From: an uncultured Woeseiaceae bacterium
GTDB taxonomy: Bacteria; Pseudomonadota; Gammaproteobacteria; Steroidobacterales; Woeseiaceae
Reading direction: 5' to 3'
Assembly: GCA_945787845.1 (NCBI GenBank)
Contig: CALZJH010000005.1
Coordinates: forward strand, 1-64,000
Length of the DNA stretch: 64,000 nucleotides
Position numbers and translations under genes: made by a program. The notes below the pieces were generated by a model. The model did no database searches. It saw only the letters and a list, made by a program, of their open reading frames with translations, and was not told the DNA's origin. Shown piece by piece: positions 18,179 to 26,089 of this stretch. The first letter of the stretch is position 1. Each line of letters opens with the position of its first letter.

Positions 18179-18304
18179 TTCAAATTGCGAGAGCCGAGTT
18201 GACTGGCTGCTATGCACCTGGAAGCCGCCACCCGCCTGAATTACGGTATGATTTCTGCTGATGACCGCAGGCGACGTGGAATTTACTTGGCCAGAGAGGT
18301 AGAT

Positions 18305-18574
18305 ATGAACAAAAAGATTGCTGCAGCTACCCTATCCGGATTGAGTATTGTCTTGTTGAGTGGCTGCGCACCTTGGGTAAACGACGCGATTCATTTGGCC
18401 GAGGACGTGAAGAAGACCTCGGACGAGTACGAACAAGAGCAACATGAGGAGCGTGTAGAAGAGCTCAACCAGGACTACGAGGAATTCCTGAGGTCTTCGG
18501 GCAAACCTGGGACCAATGACGAAGAGTCCGAGCAATCGATCGTCATTATGAAAGACCACATCGGTGCGGATTGA
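18305..18574 (+). CDS. Small lipoprotein with acidic coiled-coil tail
   Basis: An 89-residue lipoprotein: signal peptide with lipobox LLSGC (Cys20), then a highly charged helix (EQEQHEERVEELNQDYEEF, about 44-62) likely to form a coiled coil. ATG 18305 has AGAGAGG upstream; an in-frame ATG 93 nt earlier would bury the signal peptide. It is a single gene, ending at a hairpin shared with the convergent PNPOx gene. Function unknown. Confidence 0.65.
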   Translation: MNKKIAAATLSGLSIVLLSGCAPWVNDAIHLAEDVKKTSDEYEQEQHEERVEELNQDYEEFLRSSGKPGTNDEESEQSIVIMKDHIGAD

Positions 18575-18586
18575 CTTGCGCGCTGA

Positions 18587-18612
18587 ACTAACGGCCGCTA
18601 TTGGCCGTTAGT
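18587..18612. terminator. 10-bp hairpin between convergent genes, repeat-related
   Basis: ACTAACGGCC (18587-18596), loop GCTATT, GGCCGTTAGT (18603-18612): a perfect 10-bp stem. The core GGCCGCTATTGGCC resembles the intergenic repeat at 16291. A second stem GACCGCC (18614-18620) / GGCGGTC (18637-18643) followed by ATTTTG lies just downstream. Together they probably end both convergent transcripts. Confidence 0.55.
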
Positions 18613-18630
18613 AGACCGCCACGAGGTCCT

Positions 18631-19113
18631 TCAGTGGGCGGTCATTTTGCCTATGTTCACTGGCTCTACTCCATCGAACTCAATATCGCGTACGACCCGC
18701 ATGTTCCGCCACATCGGTTCGTGACCTTTTGTGAACCGAACTGATCTGACTCTCTTTTGCCAAAGCGCAATTTCTTCGTCCGTGGCTTCGCGGGTCTTTC
18801 CTGCTTTGCCGTGCAATCTGATGGCCGACGCCTGTTCGAATCGCCCGCGTATCAAGGATTTCAGCCAGTACCATCGGCTGCTATTCACCGCAAGAACGCA
18901 CAGCTCTGGATTTTCTTCCAAGTTGCTAGGCAGCCGGCTCGGAAACTCTTCAAAATAGATGCCATGACCAGGTGCGCCCAGGATGAGTGACCCGATCGGC
19001 GTGACGTGGGGCTCTCCATCCTCTGTAACGGTCGATATGGCGTAGTGAAACGATGAAGAAAACGACTTCTTGAAGAGTCGCTTTATCGCAGGCCAGTCGT
19101 TGTTGATATCCAC
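18631..19113 (-). CDS. Pyridoxamine 5'-phosphate oxidase-fold protein
   Basis: A 160-residue protein of the PNPOx-like split-barrel family (FHYAISTVTEDGEPHVTPIGSLIL near 20-45 is the usual first beta strands). Members bind FMN, F420 or haem; the ligand here is not evident. GTG 19113 is preferred, with AGGA 7 nt upstream, over TTG 19119. It starts 9 nt after the stop of the hydrolase-LuxR gene on the same strand and is probably cotranscribed, which suggests it is a target or partner of that regulator. Confidence 0.75.
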   Translation of the reverse strand: MDINNDWPAIKRLFKKSFSSSFHYAISTVTEDGEPHVTPIGSLILGAPGHGIYFEEFPSRLPSNLEENPELCVLAVNSSRWYWLKSLIRGRFEQASAIRLHGKAGKTREATDEEIALWQKRVRSVRFTKGHEPMWRNMRVVRDIEFDGVEPVNIGKMTAH

Positions 19114-19122
19114 AGTCAAATC

Positions 19123-20202
19123 CTACCAGCCCCCGTCGCCGCGACCCAGTCGTTTGTCCTTTGCCAACACGATCGCCTGCGCTCGAGACTTGACGCCAAG
19201 CTTTTCGAATACGTGCGTGATGTGGTTGCGGACCGTTTTCTCGCTGATAAACAGCTTGGCACCTATCTGAGAATTCGTTTCGCCTGCCGCCACGTGCACA
19301 AGAACTTCTCGCTCTCTCGGCGACAACGCGGAAAAGATTGGGTCTTCAGCATCTTCGGCAGCTTCAATGCCAGTGAATTGCAGCACTTCCTCCTTGAAAC
19401 GCTCCCATGCCGGCTCGTGTTTCAGGAGCACGTGGTTCTTTGATTCGAGCTGCACGAATCGAGCGTTGGGTATCTGCGCGGCAATCCGCCGCCCTTCGCT
19501 GAACGGCACGACTGCGTCATCTGTCGCGTGCATAACCAGCGTGGGTACGCCGACGCTTGGCAGCAAATCCTCCACGTTGGCCCGGGTACGCTCCTCCAGC
19601 AGGCGAGCGGCAACCTCCGGCTTTGTTGTTTTCGCACAGAGCTCATTGAACCAATCGAGTTGTTCCGGCGTTCCCTCAGGAACAAATCTGGACGTGAACA
19701 GCTGCCGATATACTGGATTTTCTTGCCCCCAACCCAGCCTGGTTAGCTGAATGATGGCGCGAAACTGTTTGGCCCCATCAGAATTGTCGCGTTCTCCCCA
19801 GCCGCGCGCATACGCCCCACACAGAATGAGATGAGACACGTTCTCGGGAAAGCGCACAGCGTAGCTGATCGCGGCCACCGCTCCGTGAGAAATGCCCAGG
19901 ATTGCGAACGGCTTTTTTGGTTTGGCAGCGTCGACCACCGCGTCAAAATCACTGAACCAGCAATCACTTGAGTAATTGTCTGCCTCCCAGTCGCTTAATC
20001 CGCAGCCACGCTCGTCGTACCGAGTCAGGTGAAAATGTCCGGCGAGAAAGTCCAGCCAATGCCGCCACACCGGGCTGTTCCAATCATGTTCGAGGTGCGT
20101 CAACCAGGTTGACGCTCTAACGAGTGGTGGACCGGCACCCACGGTTGCCCACGCCAGATTCACGCCGTCGGCCGTCCGTAACATCCGAATCTTCTGTCGC
20201 AT
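19123..20202 (-). CDS. Alpha/beta hydrolase fused to LuxR-type DNA-binding domain
   Basis: A 359-residue two-domain protein. Residues 1-270 form an alpha/beta hydrolase with the nucleophile elbow GISHG (Ser105), an Asp in ATDDAVVPF and a His in ESKNHVLL. Residues 293-350 are a LuxR/FixJ helix-turn-helix (LSPREREVLVHVAAGETNSQ, then EKTVRNHITHVFEKLGV). The hydrolase may sense or cleave a small ester, lactone or similar signal and control DNA binding (inference). ATG 20202 is preferred to an upstream TTG at 20253. It leads a probable two-gene operon with the PNPOx gene and is divergent from the diiron gene. Confidence 0.87.
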   Translation of the reverse strand: MRQKIRMLRTADGVNLAWATVGAGPPLVRASTWLTHLEHDWNSPVWRHWLDFLAGHFHLTRYDERGCGLSDWEADNYSSDCWFSDFDAVVDAAKPKKPFAILGISHGAVAAISYAVRFPENVSHLILCGAYARGWGERDNSDGAKQFRAIIQLTRLGWGQENPVYRQLFTSRFVPEGTPEQLDWFNELCAKTTKPEVAARLLEERTRANVEDLLPSVGVPTLVMHATDDAVVPFSEGRRIAAQIPNARFVQLESKNHVLLKHEPAWERFKEEVLQFTGIEAAEDAEDPIFSALSPREREVLVHVAAGETNSQIGAKLFISEKTVRNHITHVFEKLGVKSRAQAIVLAKDKRLGRGDGGW

Positions 20203-20384
20203 TCTGGCCCCGTATCGCCGGTTGCAAAACGAGTCTACGCCGGACCGGGACAAATCTCACCCGCCGATCCGGCTCAGATCGTCGAAAACGGGACCTTTGA
20301 CCCATGGTTCCAAAGCGATCGAGTGCCGAGAATTTGTACTGAGATTCATTAAGCCAGCCTTATACGGACACCGAGGAGAAAAGC

Positions 20385-21317
20385 ATGTTAGCTGCCAACA
20401 CAGACGATCAGACGAGTCGGTATGCACGATGTATCGATATATCCAAGCGCGTGCGCTGGGACATTGACGAAGACGTGATCCGTGGTCGTACGCTCGATTT
20501 CGAGCAGAAATTTCTGCCTGATGGCCTCTCAATGGTAAACAGACTCGACTTTCTGACCGACGAGGAACAGCGATTTCTCAGTCAGGTTCAGGGTCGCACG
20601 TACGCCAATCTCTTCGGCCTGATCGAGCGCTACATAAACGCAAAGATCCTGGAGGTCAGCCGCGATCACTGGCTCGGTGATCAGGTCGCGTTGGAAGCCC
20701 TGATCCGGTTCAGCGACGAGGAACTGAAGCACCAGGAGCTGTTCCGACGGGTAGAGGCGCTATCGGCCACCAATATGCCCGACGGCTACACAGTCGCGGC
20801 AGACGCAAATGAAGTTGCCAGGATCGTGTTGAGTAAGTCGACGTGGGCGGTCATGGCACTGACCTATCACGTCGAGGTGTTCACGCAGGTGCACTTCAAG
20901 AAAAGCATCGAACCAGAGGCTGACCTGTCGCCGCTGTGGAAAGACGTCTTCCTGTATCACTGGAAAGAAGAATCGCAACACGCCGTTATCGACGAACTCG
21001 AATGGCGCCGCGAGGATGCGAAAGTGAGCGTCGAGGAACGAGACCAGGCAGTCACCGATCTGATCGATCTCGTAGTGGCCGTCGACGGCATTTTGCAGGC
21101 ACAAGCCGTCGCCGACGCCAACTACTTCACGCACTCGATTGAACGAGATCTGGATGCAGATGAAGCCGAGGCGGTTGGACACCTCATCCTTGAGGCATAC
21201 CGCTGGCAATACATTGTCTCAGGCGTTCAAGACGGCCGCTTTCTCGGCGTACTCACTGAACTCATCGATGACGAGCAGACCGCTCGCGTGACCGAAGCTT
21301 TGGCGCCGCTAATGTAG
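20385..21317 (+). CDS. Ferritin-like diiron protein
   Basis: A 310-residue, mostly helical soluble protein. A complete set of likely carboxylate-bridged diiron ligands is visible: Glu81 (LIERY), Glu113 and His116 (EELKHQ), Glu164 (YHVEVF), Glu196 and His199 (EESQHA). This E...ExxH...E...ExxH spacing is that of ferritin-like oxidases and N-oxygenases (for example AurF-type). The reaction is unknown. GAGGAG precedes ATG 20385. The secreted-protein gene follows after 50 nt and may be cotranscribed. Confidence 0.8.
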   Translation: MLAANTDDQTSRYARCIDISKRVRWDIDEDVIRGRTLDFEQKFLPDGLSMVNRLDFLTDEEQRFLSQVQGRTYANLFGLIERYINAKILEVSRDHWLGDQVALEALIRFSDEELKHQELFRRVEALSATNMPDGYTVAADANEVARIVLSKSTWAVMALTYHVEVFTQVHFKKSIEPEADLSPLWKDVFLYHWKEESQHAVIDELEWRREDAKVSVEERDQAVTDLIDLVVAVDGILQAQAVADANYFTHSIERDLDADEAEAVGHLILEAYRWQYIVSGVQDGRFLGVLTELIDDEQTARVTEALAPLM

Positions 21318-21367
21318 GCCACAGCCTTGGCAACGCGTCCGGAAAAAGAATCCCGGAGGAAACACCA

Positions 21368-22117
21368 ATGAACAAGAAACACACAATGTTGCTCGCAGCA
21401 CTCCTTGCAGCCATTCTGCTTGGCAGCAGCGCCCACGCTGATGATCAGCGACACGAATCTCACGCCGTCACGTTGTGGTGGCTGTTCTTCAACAATCCTG
21501 ATGGCTGCCTCACGAATCCGGGTGCTCCCGAGCAGTGCGGCGAGATCGACGTCTTCAGCGAGGCGTATCTCGAGTCCGTTGCAACGGGGGCACCAGATCC
21601 TTCTCTTATCTCACCAAATAAGATCGCCAAGCTGGGCGTGGTTTTTGCGACGGGTGGAGTTACCGACGCTCGCGGCAGGATCAGGCTCGTTGCATCAGCA
21701 TATCGGAACGCTCCCGACGTCCCGCTCTCACTCGGGCCTGGTGTTGTTGATCCGCTTGATCTTCGCAGAGCATTCGAAAACCCCAACGCAGAGATTCATC
21801 TCGTTCTCCGCGATCACGGTCAGGCAGTTCGGGGCGGCCTGATCACACAGATCACCAACTTCCTGGAACCTTTCTGCTCGGATCCCCTGCTGCTTTTCTT
21901 TGCCGGAGAAAATACGTGCCAGGACGTTCAGTTCGCCGTGTTCGGCCCTGCCGAATCAGGCGTCGATTCTGTTTTCGCATTCGGTGAGCCGCCGAAACGC
22001 GTACGTCGCGCGAGTGCTTATCTGCTTCGCAATGGCGACATGGTCCAGGCCGTCGTGGAGACCCGGCTCACTCGAGACGGGCTTCCTTCCTCGATGGCGC
22101 CAGCAGAACCGCACTGA
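21368..22117 (+). CDS. Secreted protein, unknown
   Basis: A 249-residue protein with a clear signal peptide (about 24 residues, ends AHA-DD). The mature part has four cysteines near residues 47, 57, 169 and 183 that could form two disulfides in the periplasm. The rest shows alternating beta-like segments and no enzyme motif. CCGGAGG lies 8-9 nt before ATG 21368. The last 50 nt overlap the 3' end of the convergent Lgt-like gene. No family recognised. Confidence 0.7.
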   Translation: MNKKHTMLLAALLAAILLGSSAHADDQRHESHAVTLWWLFFNNPDGCLTNPGAPEQCGEIDVFSEAYLESVATGAPDPSLISPNKIAKLGVVFATGGVTDARGRIRLVASAYRNAPDVPLSLGPGVVDPLDLRRAFENPNAEIHLVLRDHGQAVRGGLITQITNFLEPFCSDPLLLFFAGENTCQDVQFAVFGPAESGVDSVFAFGEPPKRVRRASAYLLRNGDMVQAVVETRLTRDGLPSSMAPAEPH

Positions 22118-22829
22118 ACATCAGGACAATGCACTGCAGCTGGATGACGGTGAGGTTGCCCAGCACCACCTCGCTGTCAGCCCGCAGGTACTCGAGGAAG
22201 AAGCGGATCAGCACGTAGCTGCAGACCGTCAGAATCGTGATCGTGCCCGCGGTCAGGCGGCGCCAGGGCACCCGCGACAGAACAAGCAGCATGACGAGCA
22301 GAAGCCCGGCTTCGTAGAGCTGCACCGCGTGCACGGGTAACGAAGCAATTGCGCCGGTCTCGATCACCCCGCCGTCGAGGTGTTGCTCGTACGCGAAGCT
22401 GCCGGGCGGATACTGCACGCCCGGGACAACGCCATTGGTCACCACATCGCCCCAGCAGCACCCCGCCAGAAAACAGCCAACGCGATGTACCATGAGTGCG
22501 GCGACCACTGGCAGTGCAAACACGTCGAACAAGCGCCTGAATGGCAGCTTCGTAAAGCGGCTATAGATAAACAGCGCTGCGGCCCCAACGCCCACAACCG
22601 CAAACAGCTTGACGCGAATGCCCTCCTCCGCGGACAGCAACAGCGCTATCGTTGTGCCACCCACTACGCCAGCGCTGATCGCGATGGGCACCAGCAGGTC
22701 GATGTGCGATGGGTCGATTGCAACGGCGCTTGCATTGCGCCGCGCCAGCCACCACGCCAGCGTAATGGCGGCCACGAAGATCAGCCCGTACGGTGTTACC
22801 CACGTCGTTGCGTCAAAGTGCGAATACAC
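22068..22829 (-). CDS. Prolipoprotein diacylglyceryl transferase (Lgt) family protein
   Basis: A 253-residue membrane protein with about seven hydrophobic segments. It keeps Lgt-type elements: HRVGCFLAGCCWG (115-127, in place of RxGNFxNxExxG), LPVHAVQLYEA (164-174, the H-x-x-Q-L-Y-E motif) and RFFLEYLRAD near 210-219. The paired Cys in the first motif mark a paralogue group rather than the canonical essential Lgt, so it may transfer lipid to another acceptor. Start GTG 22829. It ends inside the convergent secreted-protein gene and follows the gene at 22838 by 8 nt. Confidence 0.8.
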   Translation of the reverse strand: MYSHFDATTWVTPYGLIFVAAITLAWWLARRNASAVAIDPSHIDLLVPIAISAGVVGGTTIALLLSAEEGIRVKLFAVVGVGAAALFIYSRFTKLPFRRLFDVFALPVVAALMVHRVGCFLAGCCWGDVVTNGVVPGVQYPPGSFAYEQHLDGGVIETGAIASLPVHAVQLYEAGLLLVMLLVLSRVPWRRLTAGTITILTVCSYVLIRFFLEYLRADSEVVLGNLTVIQLQCIVLMFSAVLLAPSRKEARLE

Positions 22830-22837
22830 GGCCGCGC

Positions 22838-23467
22838 TTACTCGAACGAGACGAGCTGTTCGAAATGGTCCTGGGCCGCATCCAGCTCCTCGCCATCCAG
22901 CCTGCGTAGCTCAAGGGCATCCCCGTACATGTCCTCATCGTCGACGTTTTTTCGAATGATGCGTTCGAACTTGCGCCGCATGTCGCGCGCGTAGTCGCCT
23001 TCGTAGCCCTCAGGCTTGGGCAGGTCTTTGAAGCCCTCGTACTCATAGTCGAGCATATGCAGCTGGAATCGATTCGCATCGATCTTTTCGAGGCGAAACA
23101 CGAACCAGTACTCCGGGACGAAACTGTCGTCGTCATTCATGCCACCCGCCATCTCCCAGGTCATGAATCGTTCGCCACCCAGCTTCGCCAGCCACGCTTT
23201 GTAAATGGCGAGCGGCTTGAGCGTGCCTTCCTGACCCTCCTCGACCCCGAGTACCAGCCAGGTCCGCTTGTCCCAGGGCCGGAACAGGTAGTAGCCATCG
23301 TCGTCACCGTCTGCGCGCAACGCCCAGACACCGTTCAGGTCCGGGTCGATGCGACTGCGCTCGGGATCGCCGACCGGTACGGGCAGGCAGGCCAGCAGGC
23401 CGACGATGACAGGGATAATGGCGAGCATCAGGACAGCACCACTGACACTTCGAGTCGTCGCTTTCAT
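22838..23467 (-). CDS. Exported acidic protein, unknown
   Basis: A 209-residue protein with an N-terminal hydrophobic helix (about 10-30) containing LLAC, which may be a lipobox (Cys27). The mature part is acidic and Trp/Tyr-rich (LNGVWALRADGDDDGYYLFRPW split at 44-65), a pattern of small beta-barrel lipoproteins. No catalytic motif. It is 8 nt upstream of the Lgt-like gene in the same direction, so the pair are probably cotranscribed; a lipoprotein next to an Lgt-like enzyme is suggestive but not proof of a link. Confidence 0.7.
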   Translation of the reverse strand: MKATTRSVSGAVLMLAIIPVIVGLLACLPVPVGDPERSRIDPDLNGVWALRADGDDDGYYLFRPWDKRTWLVLGVEEGQEGTLKPLAIYKAWLAKLGGERFMTWEMAGGMNDDDSFVPEYWFVFRLEKIDANRFQLHMLDYEYEGFKDLPKPEGYEGDYARDMRRKFERIIRKNVDDEDMYGDALELRRLDGEELDAAQDHFEQLVSFE

Positions 23468-23557
23468 GGTTTCCTCCCATGCGCCAGTTGCGAGTTGGCA
23501 CGAGTATCAGAGTACCTGAGCCCGGGGCAATCTGCCCGAAGAAAACCCGACCGCGCG

Positions 23558-24325
23558 TCAGTTGCGCCCCGCCATAACACCGCCGTCCACATCCCAGATC
23601 GCACCAGTCACCCAATCTGCCTTGTCTGACAGCAGGAACGCAGCAGTATTTGCGACATCCTCCGCTTCGCCCGTCCGCCCGATCGGGTGAAAGTCGTCGA
23701 ATGCGGCCAGCGCCGAGTCCATCTCCTGCGGATCAATGAACGCTTCGTAAATCGGCGTCTTCACCACGGCGGGCGCAACCGCATTAACCCGGATATTGCT
23801 GCCAGCCAGCTCCATGGCCATGTGTTGAGTGAGGGCATGCAGGCCCGACTTGGCCATCGAGTACGCAGACGACGGCGTTGCCTTGATCGCCTGCTTCGCC
23901 CACATGGACCCGATGTTGAGGATGGAGCCGCCACCGTTGGTCTGCATGTTCCTGGCCACTGCCTGGGAGACGAAGAATATGGCCTTGTTGAGGCCCATGT
24001 AGGTCTCGTAGTCTTCCTCGGTGTGATCGAGGAACGCAGTGGGATTGAAATAGCCGGCAGCATTAACGAGGTACCTGATATGGCGCTGCGCATCGCTGGC
24101 GACGGCGTCGATCCTTGCAAGGTCCGTGGGCTCATACAAGTTTGCCTGTACTGACTCAACCTCGCCGAACTCGGACAACGCCTCGCGTGCGCGCTCAAGC
24201 TTTGCCACGTTATTGCCGACGATGATGGTGGGAGTACCGGACTGCAGCAGCTGCGCGGCAATCGCGTAACCCATACCGCTGGAGCCCCCAATGATTAGTG
24301 CCCAGGTTTTCTTTGGCGATGTCAT
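23558..24325 (-). CDS. Short-chain dehydrogenase/reductase
   Basis: A 255-residue classical SDR. Nucleotide-binding GGSSGMG (13-19), catalytic Ser140, Tyr155 and Lys159 (YSMAK) are present, and the C-terminal [21 protein letters not shown] is the family signature. The NNAG motif is replaced by VNAAG. Substrate unknown. It diverges from an HxlR-type regulator 110 bp away, which probably controls it; many such SDRs respond to aldehydes, quinones or other electrophiles. Confidence 0.9.
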   Translation of the reverse strand: MTSPKKTWALIIGGSSGMGYAIAAQLLQSGTPTIIVGNNVAKLERAREALSEFGEVESVQANLYEPTDLARIDAVASDAQRHIRYLVNAAGYFNPTAFLDHTEEDYETYMGLNKAIFFVSQAVARNMQTNGGGSILNIGSMWAKQAIKATPSSAYSMAKSGLHALTQHMAMELAGSNIRVNAVAPAVVKTPIYEAFIDPQEMDSALAAFDDFHPIGRTGEAEDVANTAAFLLSDKADWVTGAIWDVDGGVMAGRN

Positions 24326-24386
24326 AATGATTTCCTTAGTCGAATTGCTTTATGTCGTGGTCCAACCTAGGCATTCTGTAAGCGAC

Positions 24387-24429
24387 AAAAAAGTACGCAT
24401 AAAGCGGTACGGTAGGCACTTTTTGGTAC
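24387..24429. promoter_or_regulatory. Putative HxlR operator between SDR and regulator
   Basis: AAAAAAGTAC (24387-24396) and the inverted ACTTTTT (24418-24424) flank GTAC at 24407-24410, with a third GTAC at 24426-24429. The inverted arms and repeated GTAC cores in a 110-bp divergent promoter are what a dimeric HxlR/DUF24 regulator would bind. Inference from position and symmetry. Confidence 0.5.
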
Positions 24430-24435
24430 ATATTC

Positions 24436-24780
24436 TTGAATGACAAAGCGAAAAATTTTTCCAGAAAAACCCCTCCCGCGGATAGCGCACGCATGGTTGA
24501 GGCCATCTATGGCTGCAAATGGTCCCTGACCGTGTATCAGCTCGTTGCGAACGGCGTGAACAGACCCGGGCAGATGGTGCGGAGCGTCGATGGGCTTTCG
24601 ACGAAGGTGCTCAACGACTGTCTGCGCAAGAACGTGGATTTCGGCATTCTCGAACGCATCGCCTACCCGGAAATTCCTCCCAGGGTTGAATACGTGGTCA
24701 CCTCGTTCGGGGAGAAATTTGTGCGCATTCTTGAGGACCTGGAGCAGCTGCAGGACGAGATCGAAGCTGAGACAAGCTAG
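24436..24780 (+). CDS. HxlR-family transcriptional regulator
   Basis: A 114-residue winged-helix regulator with the HxlR pattern: MVEAIYGCKWSLTVYQLVANG (about 20-40), LSTKVLNDCLRKNVDFGILER (about 54-74) and the wing YPEIPPRVEYVVTSFG. Cys27 in YGCKWS is near the position of the redox- or thiol-sensing Cys in many members. The only start with full domain coverage is TTG 24436; ATG 24493 would remove little of the HTH. It is divergent from the SDR gene and likely represses it in response to a reactive metabolite. Confidence 0.82.
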   Translation: MNDKAKNFSRKTPPADSARMVEAIYGCKWSLTVYQLVANGVNRPGQMVRSVDGLSTKVLNDCLRKNVDFGILERIAYPEIPPRVEYVVTSFGEKFVRILEDLEQLQDEIEAETS

Positions 24781-24888
24781 TTCCAGCAAGTGCGCCGCGG
24801 CCCCTGGCGGGGTAGTGTCGCGACAGTGACGTGTTATTGCTGCCGAAGCCCTGTCATAGATGAGCGCACCACAGCAAAGGTCAACGCG

Positions 24889-25257
24889 ATGAATATCCAA
24901 CAAAGGCGACTGGAGAAAGGATGGTCGCAGGAAGAACTTGCCCGCCACTCCGGCTTGAGCACACGTACGATTCAGAGAATCGAGAGTGGGCAGAAAGCCG
25001 GGCTGGAGTCGCTCAAATGCCTCGCTGCTGTGTTTGAAACTTCAATAAGCACATTGATGGAGGAACAGACGATGCGTACGGAAGACCAGAAAGATCAGCC
25101 GCAGCAGGCCATGATCAACAAGATTGAGCGAGACGCAATCGAATTCGCCCAATCCCTGTTGAACGAACCGGCGAAAGGACAAGCCGACTCCCTAAGCAAG
25201 ATTGAGCGAAAAGCGATCAACTATGCAAAGGAATTGCTAAGGATGTTCAAAGCCTAG
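24889..25257 (+). CDS. XRE-family regulator with repeated C-terminal helix
   Basis: A 122-residue protein: an N-terminal Cro/C1-type HTH (IQQRRLEKGWSQEELARHSG, then STRTIQRIESGQ, residues 2-60), then a linker and two copies of a helical unit, KIERDAIEFAQSLL (about 79-92) and KIERKAINYAKELL (about 105-118). The repeat may mediate oligomerisation. ATG 24889 is chosen over an in-frame ATG 99 nt upstream, whose extension is Cys/Arg-rich and not HTH-like. The target is unknown; the SDR gene starts 34 nt downstream. Confidence 0.78.
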   Translation: MNIQQRRLEKGWSQEELARHSGLSTRTIQRIESGQKAGLESLKCLAAVFETSISTLMEEQTMRTEDQKDQPQQAMINKIERDAIEFAQSLLNEPAKGQADSLSKIERKAINYAKELLRMFKA

Positions 25258-25291
25258 GCCGGCACTTCGACCGGTCGGCGAGGAGGCCCGA

Positions 25292-26044
25292 ATGGACAGC
25301 GAACCTGTAGCGATCGTAACCGGCAGCAGCCGGGGCATCGGTGCGGCAACCGCAAAGCTGTTGGCCAGGAAAGGCTATCGAATCTGCGTCAACTATCGCT
25401 CGGATGAAGCGGCCGCCCGCGCGGTGGTCGGTGAACTCGCTTCCTCCGGTGCAGGGGCGATTGCCGTGCAGGCTGATGTTAGCCAGGAAGATGGCGTGAT
25501 GCGGTTGTTTGAGGCGGTGGACAAGGAACTGGGCCCCCTGACGGCGCTGGTGAACAATGCCGGCATGCTGTTGCCCCAGATGCGGGTCGAGAACATGGAT
25601 GCCAGCCGCATCAACCAGATTCTCGCCACCAACGTGACTGGCGCGTTTCTCTGTTGCAGAGAGGCCGTCAAGCGCATGTCGACGACGCATGGCGGACAAG
25701 GCGGTTCGATCGTCAATGTATCCTCTGCCGCAGCACGCACCGGGTCCCCAGGAGAGTACGTTGACTATGCGGCCTCCAAAGGCGCAATCGATACGCTGAC
25801 GAGGGGACTGTCGCTCGAAGTTGCCGCTGAAGGTATTCGCGTCAATTGTGTCCGTCCCGGCTTTATCTACACGGACATGCATGTCGACGGTGGCGAACCG
25901 GAGCGAGTCGACCGTCTTGCCGACTCGATACCGATGCGACGCGGCGGTTCACCCGAGGAGGTCGCGCACGCCATTGCGTGGCTCCTGTCGGACGAGGCCT
26001 CGTACGTGAACGGTACTTTTATTGATGTGGCCGGCGGTCGCTAG
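25292..26044 (+). CDS. SDR family oxidoreductase
   Basis: A 250-residue classical SDR with TGSSRGIG (10-17), NNAG (88-91), Ser145, Tyr159 and Lys163. The residue after the second beta strand is NYRS (34-37), with Arg36, which favours NADP(H). The C-terminal AWLLSDEASYVNGTFIDVAGG is standard. It resembles YgfF/glucose-1-dehydrogenase-like reductases; substrate unknown. GAGGAGG lies 6-7 nt before ATG 25292. A GFA-family gene follows 45 nt downstream. Confidence 0.9.
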   Translation: MDSEPVAIVTGSSRGIGAATAKLLARKGYRICVNYRSDEAAARAVVGELASSGAGAIAVQADVSQEDGVMRLFEAVDKELGPLTALVNNAGMLLPQMRVENMDASRINQILATNVTGAFLCCREAVKRMSTTHGGQGGSIVNVSSAAARTGSPGEYVDYAASKGAIDTLTRGLSLEVAAEGIRVNCVRPGFIYTDMHVDGGEPERVDRLADSIPMRRGGSPEEVAHAIAWLLSDEASYVNGTFIDVAGGR

Positions 26045-26089
26045 CGTCAGCAACTGCGAATTGAAGACGCGTAAACCGGGAGGAGCGCG

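Noticed and set aside
22380-22994. Plus-strand 204-residue frame over the Lgt-like gene
   Set aside because: Antisense shadow of a membrane protein with family motifs on the minus strand.
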